NCBI RefSeq assembly: GCF_900157385.1
Contig: NZ_LT717700.1
Coordinates: 248,001-312,000 of the forward strand
DNA length: 64,000 nucleotides
Origin: Mycobacterium terramassiliense
GTDB lineage: Bacteria; Actinomycetota; Actinomycetes; Mycobacteriales; Mycobacteriaceae
Reading direction: 5' to 3'
A program made the translations under genes and the position numbers. Below, piece by piece: positions 27,351 to 36,445 of the stretch. Position 1 is the stretch's first letter. Every line of letters starts with the position of its first letter. The notes under the pieces were generated by a model. The model ran no database searches. It was given only the letters and a program-made list of their open reading frames with translations, and had not been told where the DNA came from.

Positions 27351-28844
27351 CTATGGCGACGCGAGCCAGACGCCGAGCGCCGCTCGCGCCGAGTCCTCGG
27401 GGGACCCCGAGGTGTCGATGCGGTGCGCGGTGTCCCAGCCGGCTTGCTCAGCGGCCAACGCCGCGGCGATCTCCGGCGTCACCTCCGAGTTGCCCGGCGC
27501 CCTGGTGGTGATTCGGCCGGCCGCCGTCTGCCTCGCCGCCGCGCACCTGAGTTCCACCGTCGCCGAGTGCGTTTCGGCGGCGATGCGACGGGCGCGGGCC
27601 CGCATCTGCGGATCCCGCCAGGTACCGTCGAGGATCACCGATTGCCCGTTGCCCAGCAGAGGGCGCGCCCGCCGCAGGGCGGCCTCGTAGACGGCCGCGA
27701 CGTTGCCGGGGTGATACAGCCCCTGATCGAGGACGCCGGATTCCCCGGTGATCGAGCCCGAATCCCGCAATTCGCGCCGTACATCGTCGGTCGAGATCAC
27801 CTGCGCCCCGGTCCGTTCGGCGAGCGCCCTTGCCACGGTGGACTTGCCGGTGCCCGGGTTGCCGCCGACCAGGACCAGCCGCACGCGACCGGCCTCCAGG
27901 TGCTCGACGGCGATGGCGAGGTGGCGGGCGGCATCCCCGGCGGCTTCCGGCTTGCCCTGTGACAGCCGCACGCAGTCGACCTTCGCCCGGACGCCGGCGC
28001 GGTAGGCGATGTAGAAGTGCGCCAGCGCCGGCGGCACGGCCCGCGCCGAGTGCGCGGCGTAGCGCTGCAGGAAATGCTCGCCAAAGTCTCTGCGGCCCAA
28101 GAACTCCAGGTCCATCGCCAGGAACGCCGCATCATCGATGCAGTCGACGTAACGGAGCTTGTCGTCGAACTCCAGGCAGTCCAGCAGCGCGGGTCCGTCC
28201 GGCACGCAGAAGATGTCGTCGGCGAGCAGATCGCCGTGACCGTCGACGATGAGCCCGTCTTCGACGCGCCGCCTGAACAGGGGCGCACGGCCCGCGACGA
28301 ATTCGGCGGCGAGGCGCCGCGCTCGTGACAAGGACTCGGGCGCCAGCGTACCGGCGTAGCGGTCGAGTTCGGCCAGGTTGTCCCGCCACCGCCGGTCGAT
28401 GGCGTCGGCCTCGCCCTCGGCGCTGATCGCCGGGCCACGCTGCGCGCCGTCGTGAAACCGCGCCAACGCCGCGGCGATGGCATCCAGCACGCCCCGAATG
28501 GACTCGCCGGTGTCGCGGCCCACCATGGACGCCAGCCGGTGCTCGTCGCGGTAGCGGCGCATGACGACGATAGGTTCGGCCGGGCCGCCGGCGGGGTCGC
28601 TGAGGTGCGCGACCCCGAGGTAGCTGTCGGGCGACAGCCGGCTGTTCAGCTCGACCTCCCGGCGGCACGCGCGCTCCCGCTGCTCCACCGCGCGAAAGTC
28701 GAGAAAGTCGGTCAGCACCGGCTTTTTCGCCTTCAACGCCCGATCGCCCACCAGCACGACCATGCCCGTGTGGGTTTCGTGCACGTCGATGTAGGGCACC
28801 GCGGTTGTGGTCACCGACCCAGCGTCCGTCGCCGGGTGCCTCAC
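27351..28844 (-). CDS. Rv2004c-like protein: aminoglycoside phosphotransferase-like domain plus P-loop kinase
   Basis: A 497-residue protein resembling DosR-regulon member Rv2004c. The N-terminal part (about 1-310) is a kinase-like fold with DGHGDLLADDIFCV as the catalytic loop and CLEFDDKLRYVDCIDDAAFL as the metal-binding segment. The C-terminal part (about 325-497) is an AAA-type P-loop kinase with Walker A GNPGTGKST, then STDDVRREL and ILDGTWRD. It probably phosphorylates a small molecule; the substrate is unknown. It is 9 bases downstream of a universal stress protein gene, in one operon. The start is either GTG 28844 or TTG 28850. Confidence 0.85.
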   Translation of the reverse strand: MRHPATDAGSVTTTAVPYIDVHETHTGMVVLVGDRALKAKKPVLTDFLDFRAVEQRERACRREVELNSRLSPDSYLGVAHLSDPAGGPAEPIVVMRRYRDEHRLASMVGRDTGESIRGVLDAIAAALARFHDGAQRGPAISAEGEADAIDRRWRDNLAELDRYAGTLAPESLSRARRLAAEFVAGRAPLFRRRVEDGLIVDGHGDLLADDIFCVPDGPALLDCLEFDDKLRYVDCIDDAAFLAMDLEFLGRRDFGEHFLQRYAAHSARAVPPALAHFYIAYRAGVRAKVDCVRLSQGKPEAAGDAARHLAIAVEHLEAGRVRLVLVGGNPGTGKSTVARALAERTGAQVISTDDVRRELRDSGSITGESGVLDQGLYHPGNVAAVYEAALRRARPLLGNGQSVILDGTWRDPQMRARARRIAAETHSATVELRCAAARQTAAGRITTRAPGNSEVTPEIAAALAAEQAGWDTAHRIDTSGSPEDSARAALGVWLASP

Positions 28845-28853
28845 TGCCAAGTC

Positions 28854-29741
28854 CTAGGACGATCGCGCGACGATCACCGGCATCCGGACCGAGTGCACGA
28901 CGGCGTTGCTGACCGAACCCAGCAGCGTCCGGGCGATGCCGCCCCGGCCGTGACTGCCGAGGACGACCAGCTGCGCGGACTCCGACTTTTCGATCAACTG
29001 GCGGGCCGGCCGATCACAGACGAGGAGCCGGTGCACCGTGACGTCGGGATAGCGTTCCTGCCAGCCGGCCAGGCGTTCGGCCAGGCTGCGCTCGGCCTCG
29101 GCCTTCACCACGGCCCAATCGAATCCGGGAAGTTCGAGTACCTGAACGTCGCTCCACGCGTGCAGCGCCTGCAGGTCGACCCCGCGGCGGGAGGCCTCGT
29201 CGAAGGCGATGGCCGTGGCAAGCTCGGAGGCCGGCGAGCCGTCGATTCCCACCAGCACGGGGGCCTGCTGCGGGTGGGGCATCAACGGGTCTTCGTCGCG
29301 AATGACGGCGACCGGGCACTTCGCGTGCTGGACCACGCCGGAACTGACCGAGCCGAGCAAGAGCCGGCCCACCGCCCCGCGTCCGTTGCTGCCGACGACG
29401 ACCATCTCGGCCTCTTCGGACAGCTCGACCAGCGTCGCCACCGGGGGCGAACACTTCAGTTCGCTGCTGATGGCAAGCCGTTGGTGCCCCTGGACGGCGT
29501 CCTCGGCGATCTTGACCGCCTCCTCGAGGGCCTGCCGGCCGTCCTGCTCCTGCCATACCGTGACCCCGGCCGGAAGCGGAATCTGGGGGAAGGTCGGCAC
29601 GTAGGTGCTGTACATGTGGACGAGCGTCAGCGGCACGTTCCGCATCGCCGCGTCGCGGGCCGCCCAGCAGACGGCGGCGTTCGAAGCCGGCGATCCGTCG
29701 ACACCGATGACGATGCCGTGGCGGTTCATGGGTGTGGACAT
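28854..29741 (-). CDS. Universal stress protein, tandem domains (Rv2005c-like)
   Basis: A 295-residue protein with two USP domains (about 8-150 and 160-293). Both carry an ATP-binding loop: VVVGSNGRGAVGRLLLGSVSSG and VVLGSHGRGGIARTLLGSVSNA fit GxxG-9x-G(S/T). Such two-domain proteins (Rv2005c, Rv1996, Rv2623) bind ATP and influence growth arrest. It is the first gene of an operon with the Rv2004c-like gene and divergent from otsB1, as Rv2005c and Rv2006 are in M. tuberculosis. A DosR box lies between the divergent starts. Confidence 0.92.
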   Translation of the reverse strand: MSTPMNRHGIVIGVDGSPASNAAVCWAARDAAMRNVPLTLVHMYSTYVPTFPQIPLPAGVTVWQEQDGRQALEEAVKIAEDAVQGHQRLAISSELKCSPPVATLVELSEEAEMVVVGSNGRGAVGRLLLGSVSSGVVQHAKCPVAVIRDEDPLMPHPQQAPVLVGIDGSPASELATAIAFDEASRRGVDLQALHAWSDVQVLELPGFDWAVVKAEAERSLAERLAGWQERYPDVTVHRLLVCDRPARQLIEKSESAQLVVLGSHGRGGIARTLLGSVSNAVVHSVRMPVIVARSS

Positions 29742-29792
29742 CGTTTTCCTCCCTAGTCAGGTGAAAACGCTATTGGCCGAACGGTCGCCGAT

Positions 29793-29812
29793 CATGAGGC
29801 TTTAGTCCCCAA
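29793..29812. promoter_or_regulatory. DosR box between the universal stress protein and otsB1 genes
   Basis: The core GAGGCTTTAGTCCC (29796-29809) matches 12 of 14 DosR core positions and continues with the conserved CAA flank. It is centred about 62 bases from the stress-protein ATG on one side and 66 bases from the otsB1 GTG on the other, so it could serve both directions. Confidence 0.75.
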
Positions 29813-29867
29813 ACCCATGGCCATGAGGCCCCGTTGACCGGGGCCGCCAAGTGGCATTGTCACAGAG

Positions 29868-32800
29868 GTGACCGAATGGCCCGCCACCGTCGACCGCCGC
29901 TACCACGACGCCGTGATCCTTGCCCTGGACAGCGTGGTCACCGAGACCGCGCCGGGCGGCGCCGAGGCACGCGATTCGACCGTCCCGTTGCTGCGGCGGC
30001 TGCGCGATGCCGGGGTCGCGACGGCCGTCTACTCCCCTGGCCGCGACTGCGCAAAGCTCTTGGGCGCCGCCGGAATTGACGACCTGGTGGGCGTGGTGGA
30101 CGGCGACGCGACCGAAACCGCGAACCGCCTGGGGGTACGCCCGGTCCGCTGTGTGGTCATCGACCGCGATCCCGCCGGCCTGAAGGCCGGCAGGGAGTCC
30201 GGCTTTGGCCTCGTCATCGGCCTGACGCGCAACGGAGATGCCGACGAGCTGCTGTCGTGCGGGGCCGACACCGTGGTCGCCGACCTGGCCGGGATCTCGG
30301 TGCAAAGCGGTGGGGCGCCCATGTCGCGAATCACCGACGCCTTGCAAGCCTACGGCCAGGTCAAAGAGCTGGTCGCGAACCGGCGACCGGTGGTGTTCCT
30401 CGACTTCGACGGCACGCTGTCCGAAATCGTGGCGCACCCCGACTCGGCGTCGCTCGTCGAGGGCGCCGACGAGGCGCTGCGCGGGCTGGCCGCGCAGTGT
30501 CCGGTGGCGGTGATCAGCGGCCGCGACGTCGACGATCTGCGCGGCCGGGTCGGCGTCGACGGGGTGTGGTACGCGGGCAGCCATGGCCTCGAATTGGTGG
30601 CGCCGGACGGCACCACCCATGAGAACGCGGCCGCCTCGGGCGTCGTCGGCGCCCTGGCCCGCGCCGCCGACCGCCTGGCGGAGACGCTCAGCGACGTCCC
30701 GGGAACAGTGGTGGAGCGCAAGCGCTTCGGGATCGCGATTCACTACCGCCACGCCGATCCCGAGGACGTCGAACGGGTGATCGGGGCGGCCCGCGAACTC
30801 GGCCGCTCCGAGGGCCTGCGGGCCTCCCCCGGCCGCAAAGCCATCGAACTGCGTCCAATCATGGACTGGGACAACGGCACGACGCTCAGTTGGCTGCTCC
30901 AACGCATCGTGGGCGGCGACGCCCCCGACCCGGGCACCGTGTTGCCGGTCTACATCGGGGACGACATCACCGACGAAGATGCGTTCGACGCGGTCCAATT
31001 CGACGGCCTGGGAATCGTGGTGCGCCATGACGAGGACGGTGATCGCGCTTCGGCCGCGCTATTCAGCCTCGAAAATCCCTGTGCGGTAGGCGACTTCGTC
31101 CGGCGGCTAGCCGACGACCTGGGAACCGCGGCGTCGACGGCGGACGACGATTGGGAGCTCGTTTACGAGGGCTACGACCCGCGCTATGAGCGGCTCCGCG
31201 AGGCACTGTGCACCGTCGGCAACGGCTACGTCGCCAGCCGGGGTTGCGCACCGGAGGCAGCCGCGTCCGAGGCGCATTACCCGGGCACGTACGCCAGCGG
31301 CGTGTACAACACCCTGGCCGACCGGGTCGCGGGCCGGACCATCGAGAACGAGAGCCTCGTCAACCTGCCCAACTGGCTCTCGCTGAGTTTCCGGGTCAAC
31401 GGCGGGGCGTGGTTTGATGTCGACGACGCCGAAATACTGTTCTATCGGCAGACATTCGATCTGCGTCACGCGACGTTGACCCGCAGCCTGCGATTCCGGG
31501 ACGGCTCGGGCCACATCACCACAGTCACCCAAGAGCGCTTCGCGTCCATGCATCAGCCCCACCTGCTCGCCATGCAAACCACCATCGGCGCCGAGAATTG
31601 GTCAGGCACGGTCGAGTTCAGCTCGCTGCTCGATGGCGGTGTGCAAAATACGATGGTCGAGCGCTATCGCTCGTTGTCCAGCGCACACCTGACCTCGCCG
31701 AGGATAACCGAAATAGCGCCGGACTCCGTGCTCTTGCAAACCGAAACCTCGCAGTCGCGCATCTCGATCGCCGTCGCGGCCCGCACCACCGTGTGGTTCG
31801 GGGACGCCCGGGCCGACGCCCGCTACGCCGTCGTGGCCGAGGGCGACCGCGGCGGTCACCACATCGCCGTCACCCTGTCCGCGGGCCAGGCGGTCACGTG
31901 CGAGAAAGTCGCGACCATCTTCACCGGCCGGGACACCGCCATCTCGGAACCGGCGAGCGCCGCCCAGCAATATCTCGACGCGGCCGGGCGATACGACGAG
32001 CTTCACCAACAGCACGCCCGGGCGTGGGACCGGTTGTGGGAGCAGTGCAACATCGGCCTGGCCGGCGGCACGCCGGCGCTGCGGGTCCTACGTCTGCATT
32101 TGCTGCATGTGCTGCAGACCATTTCGCCGCACACTGCCGAACTCGACGCCGGGGTCCCGGCGCGCGGGCTGCACGGCGAGGCCTACCGCGGGCACGTCTT
32201 CTGGGACGCGCTGTTCGTCTCCCCGGTGCTGAGCCTGCGCATGCCCAACGTTGCCCGTTCGCTGCTGCTCTACCGGTTCCGGCGGCTTCCCGAGGCGCGA
32301 CGCGCCGCGCGGCGCGCGGGGTATCTCGGCGCGATGTATCCCTGGCAATCGGGCAGCGACGGGCGCGAGGTGAGCCAGGAGCTCCACCTCAATCCGCAGT
32401 CCGGGCGGTGGAATCCGGACGCCAGCGCGCGCGCGCATCACGTCGGCCTCGCCATCGCCTACAACGCCTGGCAGCACTACCAGGTCACCGGTGACCGCCA
32501 GTGGCTTGGTGACTACGGCGCCGAGATGCTGGTTGAGATCGCGCGATTCTGGGTGGGCCTGGCCACCTTTGACGACACCCGCGGCCGCTACACGATCCGG
32601 GGAATCATCGGGCCCGACGAGTTTCATTCGGGCTACCCGGGCAAGGAGTACGACGGGATCGACAACAACGCCTACACCAACGTGATGGCGGTCTGGGTGA
32701 TCATGCGCGCGATGGACGCGCTGGACCTGTTGCCGTTGCGGGACCGGCTCGACCTCGTCGGGAGGGTCGACCTGACCAACGACGAGCTCGACCGGTGGGA

Positions 32801-33527
32801 TCACGTCACGCGGCGCATGTTCGTCCCCTTCCACGACGAGGTGATCAGCCAGTTCGAAGGCTATTCGGAGCTGGACGAATTGGATTGGGACGGCTATCGG
32901 CAGCGTTACGGCAACATCCAACGGCTCGATCGCATCCTGGAAGCCGAAAACGACAGCGTGAACAACTACAAGGCCTCCAAGCAAGCCGACGCCCTGATGC
33001 TGTTCTACCTGCTGTCGTCCGAGGAGTTGCTGGGTCTGTTCGGCCGGCTCGGCTACCGCTTTGCGCCCGAGCAGATTCCCAAGACGATCGAGTACTACCT
33101 GTCGCGTACCTCGGACGGATCGACACTGAGCGCGATCGTCCATTCGTGGGTGCTCACCCGCGCCCATCGGCATCACGCCATGCGGTACTTCGTCCAGGTG
33201 CTGGGTTCCGATGTCGTCGACATCCAGGGCGGCACCACGTCGGAGGGAATACACCTGGCGGCGATGGCCGGCAGCGTCGACCTGCTGCAACGGTGCTTCA
33301 CCGGACTGGAGACGCGCGACGACCGGCTGGTGCTCAGCCCGCACTGGCCCGAAGCGCTCGGCCCCATCGAGTTCCCATTCGTTTACCGCGGTCAGCGCGT
33401 TCATCTGCGAATCAGCGGACGGACCGGCGTCCTGACGTCCGAATCCGGCAACGGCAAAGCGATCACCGTCGAATGCCGCGGCCGCGTCCAGCGCCTCTCG
33501 CCCGGACACTGCATCGAGGTCGCGTGA
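29868..33527 (+). CDS. otsB1: OtsB1-like fusion: trehalose-phosphatase with GH65 glycosidase/phosphorylase domain
   Basis: A 1219-residue protein of the Rv2006 type. It has an N-terminal HAD-like module (about 10-150; LALDSVVTE keeps the first Asp but lacks the second of DxDxT). A trehalose-6-phosphate phosphatase module follows (about 165-405) with the complete DFDGTLSEI (179-187), SGRDVDDLRG and GDDITDEDAF. The large C-terminal GH65 module (about 430-1219) carries the general acid Glu918 in IGPDEFHSGY. GH65 members phosphorolyse or hydrolyse alpha-linked disaccharides such as trehalose, kojibiose or maltose. One chain may therefore both make and break trehalose, or the HAD may be inactive in vivo; OtsB2 is the essential phosphatase in M. 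tuberculosis. The GTG at 29868 follows a short leader with the DosR box. Confidence 0.9.
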   Translation: MTEWPATVDRRYHDAVILALDSVVTETAPGGAEARDSTVPLLRRLRDAGVATAVYSPGRDCAKLLGAAGIDDLVGVVDGDATETANRLGVRPVRCVVIDRDPAGLKAGRESGFGLVIGLTRNGDADELLSCGADTVVADLAGISVQSGGAPMSRITDALQAYGQVKELVANRRPVVFLDFDGTLSEIVAHPDSASLVEGADEALRGLAAQCPVAVISGRDVDDLRGRVGVDGVWYAGSHGLELVAPDGTTHENAAASGVVGALARAADRLAETLSDVPGTVVERKRFGIAIHYRHADPEDVERVIGAARELGRSEGLRASPGRKAIELRPIMDWDNGTTLSWLLQRIVGGDAPDPGTVLPVYIGDDITDEDAFDAVQFDGLGIVVRHDEDGDRASAALFSLENPCAVGDFVRRLADDLGTAASTADDDWELVYEGYDPRYERLREALCTVGNGYVASRGCAPEAAASEAHYPGTYASGVYNTLADRVAGRTIENESLVNLPNWLSLSFRVNGGAWFDVDDAEILFYRQTFDLRHATLTRSLRFRDGSGHITTVTQERFASMHQPHLLAMQTTIGAENWSGTVEFSSLLDGGVQNTMVERYRSLSSAHLTSPRITEIAPDSVLLQTETSQSRISIAVAARTTVWFGDARADARYAVVAEGDRGGHHIAVTLSAGQAVTCEKVATIFTGRDTAISEPASAAQQYLDAAGRYDELHQQHARAWDRLWEQCNIGLAGGTPALRVLRLHLLHVLQTISPHTAELDAGVPARGLHGEAYRGHVFWDALFVSPVLSLRMPNVARSLLLYRFRRLPEARRAARRAGYLGAMYPWQSGSDGREVSQELHLNPQSGRWNPDASARAHHVGLAIAYNAWQHYQVTGDRQWLGDYGAEMLVEIARFWVGLATFDDTRGRYTIRGIIGPDEFHSGYPGKEYDGIDNNAYTNVMAVWVIMRAMDALDLLPLRDRLDLVGRVDLTNDELDRWDHVTRRMFVPFHDEVISQFEGYSELDELDWDGYRQRYGNIQRLDRILEAENDSVNNYKASKQADALMLFYLLSSEELLGLFGRLGYRFAPEQIPKTIEYYLSRTSDGSTLSAIVHSWVLTRAHRHHAMRYFVQVLGSDVVDIQGGTTSEGIHLAAMAGSVDLLQRCFTGLETRDDRLVLSPHWPEALGPIEFPFVYRGQRVHLRISGRTGVLTSESGNGKAITVECRGRVQRLSPGHCIEVA

Positions 33528-33570
33528 AGCCCGGGGCGGCCCGGCCCCGCAATGGACCAATGCTCCGAAA

Positions 33571-33590
33571 CGGGGGTCTAACGGCCCTGC
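33571..33590 (+). promoter_or_regulatory. DosR-box-like site upstream of a universal stress protein gene
   Basis: The core GGGTCTAACGGCCC (33574-33587) matches 11 of 14 DosR core positions, in the GGGTC..GGCCC variant form. It is centred 97 bases before the ATG at 33678, the longest spacing among the candidates, which leaves room for an untranslated leader. Confidence 0.55.
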
Positions 33591-33677
33591 TGGCAGGCCG
33601 TAGCCGCCAATAACGTCGTCCAAGAGAGGTTTTCCGGGACTGTCCCGGTGGGGAGGCCTTTCGGTTCGGGAGGAACC

Positions 33678-34496
33678 ATGAACCATCCGCGAGCAACGGC
33701 GGCGATTGTCATCGGTATCGACGGCTCACAGGCGGCGATCGACGCGGCGCAGTGGGGGGCCGCCGAGGCCGCCAGCCGCAACGTCCCGCTGCGGCTGGTC
33801 CATGCCATCCCCGATCGATCCGCCGACGCGACGGGCGATCAAGCCATGGAGGTCGAGTACGCCCAAGCATCCCTGCGCGCCGCCGACGCCGCGTTGCAGG
33901 CCACCGGCAGGCCGGTCGAGGTCGAATGCGACATCGTGCACGGGTCGCCGGAGGGCATCCTGGTCGACGAATCACGCGGCGCGGCAATGGTTTGCGTGGG
34001 ATCGGTGGGGATCGGACGCATCGCCCGCAAGCTCCTGGGCTCCACCGCCGACGCCGTCGCCCGGAAAGCGCTATGCCCGGTGGCGATCGTTCGAAGCAAT
34101 GGCAATTCGTCGGACTCCGGATGGATCGCCGTCGTCGTCGACGATTCGCCGGCCAACGACGCGGTGCTCGAGGAGGGGTTCCGCGAGGCGCGGCTGCGTC
34201 GGGCCCCGATCCTGGCGCTGGGCGTGTGGCGGTGGGGTTTGGGCGAGATCCCCTACCGCCAGCTGGAGCATCGGCTGGGCCAGTGGGTGTCGAGGTATCC
34301 CGAGGTCCACGTCATGCCGGCCGCCGCGCGGCGCGGACCGGCCGAATTCCTCGCCCACACGCAGGAATCCGTCCAACTCACGGTGGTGGGCAGCGAGGAC
34401 TCCGACAAGGTGGCCCGGATGGTCGGCCCGACCGGCGCGCACCTCACCGGCCCCGTGGGGTGTTCGGTGCTGGTGGTGCGCGATCGCACGACCTAG
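33678..34496 (+). CDS. Universal stress protein (tandem domains)
   Basis: A 272-residue USP. The N-terminal domain (about 5-140) has an ATP-loop form VGSVGIGRIARKLLGST. The C-terminal domain (about 150-272) is degenerate in the loop (VVGSEDSDKVARMVGPTGA), so it may not bind ATP. It resembles the Rv2028c/Rv3134c type in length and C-terminal VLVVRD. The ATG at 33678 follows GGGAGG. It is convergent with the SpoIIAA-like gene. Confidence 0.88.
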   Translation: MNHPRATAAIVIGIDGSQAAIDAAQWGAAEAASRNVPLRLVHAIPDRSADATGDQAMEVEYAQASLRAADAALQATGRPVEVECDIVHGSPEGILVDESRGAAMVCVGSVGIGRIARKLLGSTADAVARKALCPVAIVRSNGNSSDSGWIAVVVDDSPANDAVLEEGFREARLRRAPILALGVWRWGLGEIPYRQLEHRLGQWVSRYPEVHVMPAAARRGPAEFLAHTQESVQLTVVGSEDSDKVARMVGPTGAHLTGPVGCSVLVVRDRTT

Positions 34497-34558
34497 ATCG
34501 CCGAGTAGGCCGATGGCGGCGACCCGCATCGCCCGGTCCCCGCGCTCGCAATCGCCGA

Positions 34559-34927
34559 CTAGCCTGCGGCCCATTCCTTGGCGCGGTCCAGCTCATCGAG
34601 CCCGAACACGGCCAGCTCGCCGGGGATCATCCACGCCACGGCGTGCAGGACGTGGCCGACCCAGTCCTTGTCGGACACGATCGCGATCCGCTTGAAGGCC
34701 GAATGATGCGCGAAGACCATGCCGAGACCCAGCTTGATGTCCTCGGCGAAGCCGCCGGGCCCGAAGCCCTCGTAATCGGGGGCGATGACCTCCACGATCC
34801 TGATCTCGTCGGTGTTCAGCATCTCTTCCATCGCGGGCTTGAAGTGGCGCAGTTCGTTACCGCGCAGGCGGCCCGACACCCGGACGCCGGTCACCCCGTG
34901 GGGCATGTCCGGCAGTAGTTCGATCAT
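34559..34927 (-). CDS. SpoIIAA-like (STAS-like) protein
   Basis: A 122-residue single-domain protein of the SpoIIAA-like family: GVTGVRVSGRLRGNELRHFKPAMEEML, then an FKRIAIVSDKDWVGHVLHAVAWMIPGELAVFGLDELDRAKEW ending (given here in part). Members fold like STAS domains but lack the phosphorylatable serine and may bind lipids or small molecules. The gene is 9 bases downstream of a universal stress protein gene, in an operon with it and the GNAT gene. Confidence 0.8.
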   Translation of the reverse strand: MIELLPDMPHGVTGVRVSGRLRGNELRHFKPAMEEMLNTDEIRIVEVIAPDYEGFGPGGFAEDIKLGLGMVFAHHSAFKRIAIVSDKDWVGHVLHAVAWMIPGELAVFGLDELDRAKEWAAG

Positions 34928-34936
34928 CGCGTCCTC

Positions 34937-35815
34937 CTAACGAACGACAAGCACGGGAACTTTCGCCGACTGCGCCACGGCAGAACTCACCGACCCGAGC
35001 AGCATCCCGGGAAAACCCCCGCGACCGCGGCTGCCGACCACGACGAGTTGGGCGCGTTCGGACTCCTCGAGCAGCCACCGGGATGGCTTGTCGCAGAACA
35101 ACAGTCGCTCCACATGCACATCCGGATACCGTTCCTGCCAGCCGGCCAGGCGTTCGGCGAGGATCTCCCGGCCCTCGCGCTCGCGGTCGCGCCAGTCCAT
35201 CCCGAGGACAGGGAACACCCCGACGTCGCTCCACACGTGTAGCGCGCGCAGCCCCACTTCGCGGCGCGAGGCCTCGTCGAATGCCAGGGCGGTCGCGGCT
35301 TCCGACGCGGGCGACCCGTCGACGCCCAGTAGCACGGGTGCGTTGGTGTCAAGCGCGGCAGTCTCGCTGGAGTGGATGACCGCGACCGGGCAATGCGCGT
35401 AGTGGATCAGCCCCGTCGTGACGGAGCCCAGCAGCAGGCGGCCCAACGCACCCAGGCCCTGGCTCCCGGCCACGATCATCCACGCGTCCTTCGACGCCTC
35501 GACGAGCGCCGGCACCACGCCGGAATAGACCACCTCGGTGCGGGTTTCGGGTGCCCGCGCCCCGGCCAGGCCGGCGTTCAGCGTCTTGCGGGCCTGCTCG
35601 ATGACGTGCTGCGCGTCGTCGTGCTGCCACTCGGGCATGTCGGCATAAAGTTGACCCTCCGGCCAGCCGACGACCACCGGTTGCACGGCGTGCATCAACG
35701 TGATGGGCAGCTTGCGCATGATGGCCTCGCGCGTGCCCCAGGCGACGGCGGCGTCCGACGCCGACGACCCGTCGACGCACACCAGAACTCCGAATTGCTT
35801 TGTCATGTCGGACAT
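34937..35815 (-). CDS. Universal stress protein, tandem domains
   Basis: A 292-residue two-domain USP (about 5-150 and 160-292). Both ATP loops are well formed: VAGSQGLGALGRLLLGSVTTG and VVGSRGRGGFPGMLLGSVSSA. It is most like the protein at 28854 (shared VLLGVDGSPASEAATALAFDEASRR) and is probably a paralogue from duplication. The ATG at 35815 follows GAGGATG and overlaps the 3' end of the GNAT acetyltransferase gene by 13 bases; the open frame upstream of it is only fortuitous. Confidence 0.92.
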   Translation of the reverse strand: MSDMTKQFGVLVCVDGSSASDAAVAWGTREAIMRKLPITLMHAVQPVVVGWPEGQLYADMPEWQHDDAQHVIEQARKTLNAGLAGARAPETRTEVVYSGVVPALVEASKDAWMIVAGSQGLGALGRLLLGSVTTGLIHYAHCPVAVIHSSETAALDTNAPVLLGVDGSPASEAATALAFDEASRREVGLRALHVWSDVGVFPVLGMDWRDREREGREILAERLAGWQERYPDVHVERLLFCDKPSRWLLEESERAQLVVVGSRGRGGFPGMLLGSVSSAVAQSAKVPVLVVR

Positions 35816-36351
35816 TTCGCATCCTCGTCGCTCAAGTCGGGCAGCTCGATCTCCAGGTGACGAACCGATCCGTAATCCGCCGGCTCGCACCGCCAGCCCA
35901 GATCGAAGACCACCATCAGCATCAGGTGATTCTCGCCCAGGACGTCGGCGACGAAGCGCCCGATTCCGTGGACCCGGGCCACGCGGGCGAGATGCTTCAG
36001 CAGGGCCGTCCCCACGCCGACCGAATGATCCTCGTGGGCGACCACGATGGCGAACTCCGCGGCTTTCGGCGCCTCGCGGACGACGACGTAGTGGGCCACG
36101 CCGATCAGCCGGCCGGCATCGAATGCCCCAAGGGCGCACAGCCCGTCGGGGGGTTCGGTCAGCCTGCCGACGAGTTCGGCCAACTCGACCGGCTGCAGCG
36201 TGAAGAAGCGAAAGTAACGGTCGTGGTCGGAGAGGTGTTCGTGCAATGCCATTACGGCCGCGGCGTCGTCGGCGCCGAGTCGGCGCAACGACACGATCCG
36301 CCCGTCGAGCAGTGAAGCCGTAGCCGCGAAGTCCACCGCTTGATCGCTCAT
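35803..36351 (-). CDS. GNAT-family N-acetyltransferase
   Basis: A 182-residue GNAT acetyltransferase. The acetyl-CoA loop is visible in AIVVAHEDHSVGVGTALLKHLARVA (motif A, about residues 100-124), after a VVREAPKAAEFAI strand. The C-terminal part ends in an acidic stretch. It is the first gene of an operon with a universal stress protein and a SpoIIAA-like protein. In M. smegmatis a protein acetyltransferase acts on a universal stress protein, so acetylation of its neighbour is a plausible but unproven role. Substrate not shown by sequence. A DosR-like box is centred 45 bases upstream. Confidence 0.82.
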   Translation of the reverse strand: MSDQAVDFAATASLLDGRIVSLRRLGADDAAAVMALHEHLSDHDRYFRFFTLQPVELAELVGRLTEPPDGLCALGAFDAGRLIGVAHYVVVREAPKAAEFAIVVAHEDHSVGVGTALLKHLARVARVHGIGRFVADVLGENHLMLMVVFDLGWRCEPADYGSVRHLEIELPDLSDEDAKCPT

Positions 36352-36386
36352 GATGAACGACGTTATTCCGTCCCGGGGCGGTCCGG

Positions 36387-36406
36387 CAGGGGCCGTTGGA
36401 CCCCAC
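36387..36406 (-). promoter_or_regulatory. DosR-box-like site upstream of the GNAT operon
   Basis: The core GGGCCGTTGGACCC (36390-36403) matches 10 of 14 core positions and is itself nearly palindromic. It is centred 45 bases before the GNAT start codon. Confidence 0.5.
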
Positions 36407-36445
36407 CCCGCGGGATTTGGTCCCGGACCGCGCCGCCGTCAGGCG

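Noticed and set aside
35816..36406. N-terminal extension of the universal stress protein to a 489-residue frame
   Set aside because: It runs over the GNAT gene in another frame, is Arg/Gly-rich without domains, and a good start with a ribosome site exists at 35815.
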